From: Tenrec ecaudatus
Taxonomy: Eukaryota > Chordata > Mammalia > Afrosoricida > Tenrecidae
Reading direction: 5' to 3'
Length of the DNA: 64,000 bases
Assembly: GCF_050624435.1 (NCBI RefSeq)
Contig: NC_134535.1
Coordinates: 130,810,731-130,874,730, forward strand
Within the stretch, counting starts at the first letter, position 1; every line of letters starts with the position of its first letter. A program made the translations under genes and the position numbers. The notes below the pieces were generated by a model that was not told where the DNA came from, did not search any database, and saw only the letters and a list, made by a program, of their open reading frames with translations. Of this stretch, positions 63,766 through 64,000 are shown in pieces.

Positions 63766-64000
63766 AGATCTTGGAGGGCCGTCATTACAGCTACAAGGAG
63801 GAGGCACTCAGTCCTGTGCAAGAAATCTGTACCAGTCCTGGGTGGGGCCCATTCAGAGTCAGCGGTTCACCATACCTTCACACCATATGTGCATACAGGA
63901 TGCACACAGAACGGGTTGGATTGGATGCCTGCTTCCTCCCTCCCAGCCCTCTTCTCCCCCATTTCCCTTTCCTTCGTCCTGCCTCCCCTCCCTCCCTCCC

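Noticed and set aside
63333..63821. Thr/Ser-rich 162-codon antisense frame resembling a mucin
   Set aside because: Entirely the complement of the GGT/GGA minisatellite; the alternative frame gives poly-His. No promoter, signal peptide or splice context.
55930..64000. Second coding exon of TSPAN11
   Set aside because: Searched for the span-1/span-2 pattern (AVGIWT, YIL..G.L.M..GFLG) in the translated frames; nothing resembling it. The exon must lie beyond the window.

Overview
This window is vertebrate nuclear DNA: no dense open reading frames, CpG depletion outside one island, and about half or more of the length made of interspersed repeats. Three repeat types narrow the organism. Dozens of AfroSINE copies place it in Afrotheria: a tRNA-derived head ending GGAGCCCTGGTGG, and a tail reading GAGTCGGAATCGACTCGACGG. 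Remnants of the RTE LINE that shares this tail agree. At least two SPIN-type hAT transposons are present, one with a perfect 8-bp target duplication. SPIN was reported in tenrec but not in other afrotherians examined, so a tenrec such as Echinops telfairi is the best inference.

One gene is recognised, on the + strand: TSPAN11 (tetraspanin-11). A CpG island promoter lies at about 16.2-16.8 kb. It holds an untranslated first exon ending in a consensus donor at 16,448. A 39.4-kb first intron follows. The exon at 55,835-55,929 carries the ATG and the first 28 codons (start of the cytoplasmic N-terminus and first membrane span) and ends in phase 0 at another GTAAGT donor. The rest of the gene lies beyond the right edge. 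Positions 1-16.2 kb are 5' intergenic flank.

Region by region: 1-16 kb is flank rich in AfroSINE, L1 3' ends, RTE 3' ends, hAT remnants, a mariner fragment and three LTRs. 16.2-17.5 kb is the promoter. 17.5-55.8 kb is intron 1, holding most of the MaLR-like solo LTRs, two SPINs, L1 3' UTRs, an RTE inverted pair and a very dense AfroSINE patch at 46-50 kb. Relatively repeat-poor stretches are 20.6-23.1, 31.9-37.1, 41.9-44.8, 50.8-52.3 and 59.4-62.8 kb. 55.8 kb to the end is the start of intron 2, with nested elements and a 300-bp GGT/GGA-rich tract at 63.5 kb.

The repeats keep a readable insertion history. Many copies still show target duplications: 5 bp for the LTRs, 8 bp for SPIN, 10-14 bp for the L1s. 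Several nests give relative ages (L1 in SPIN, L1 in AfroSINE, LTR in AfroSINE, LTR in old L1). No intact transposon open reading frame, tRNA, rRNA or CRISPR array was seen. The most unusual items are the MaLR-like LTR families present only as solo LTRs, the L1-in-SPIN nest with a double A-tail, an LTR with a 128-bp internal duplication, and a potential Z-DNA tract 63 bp after the coding exon.
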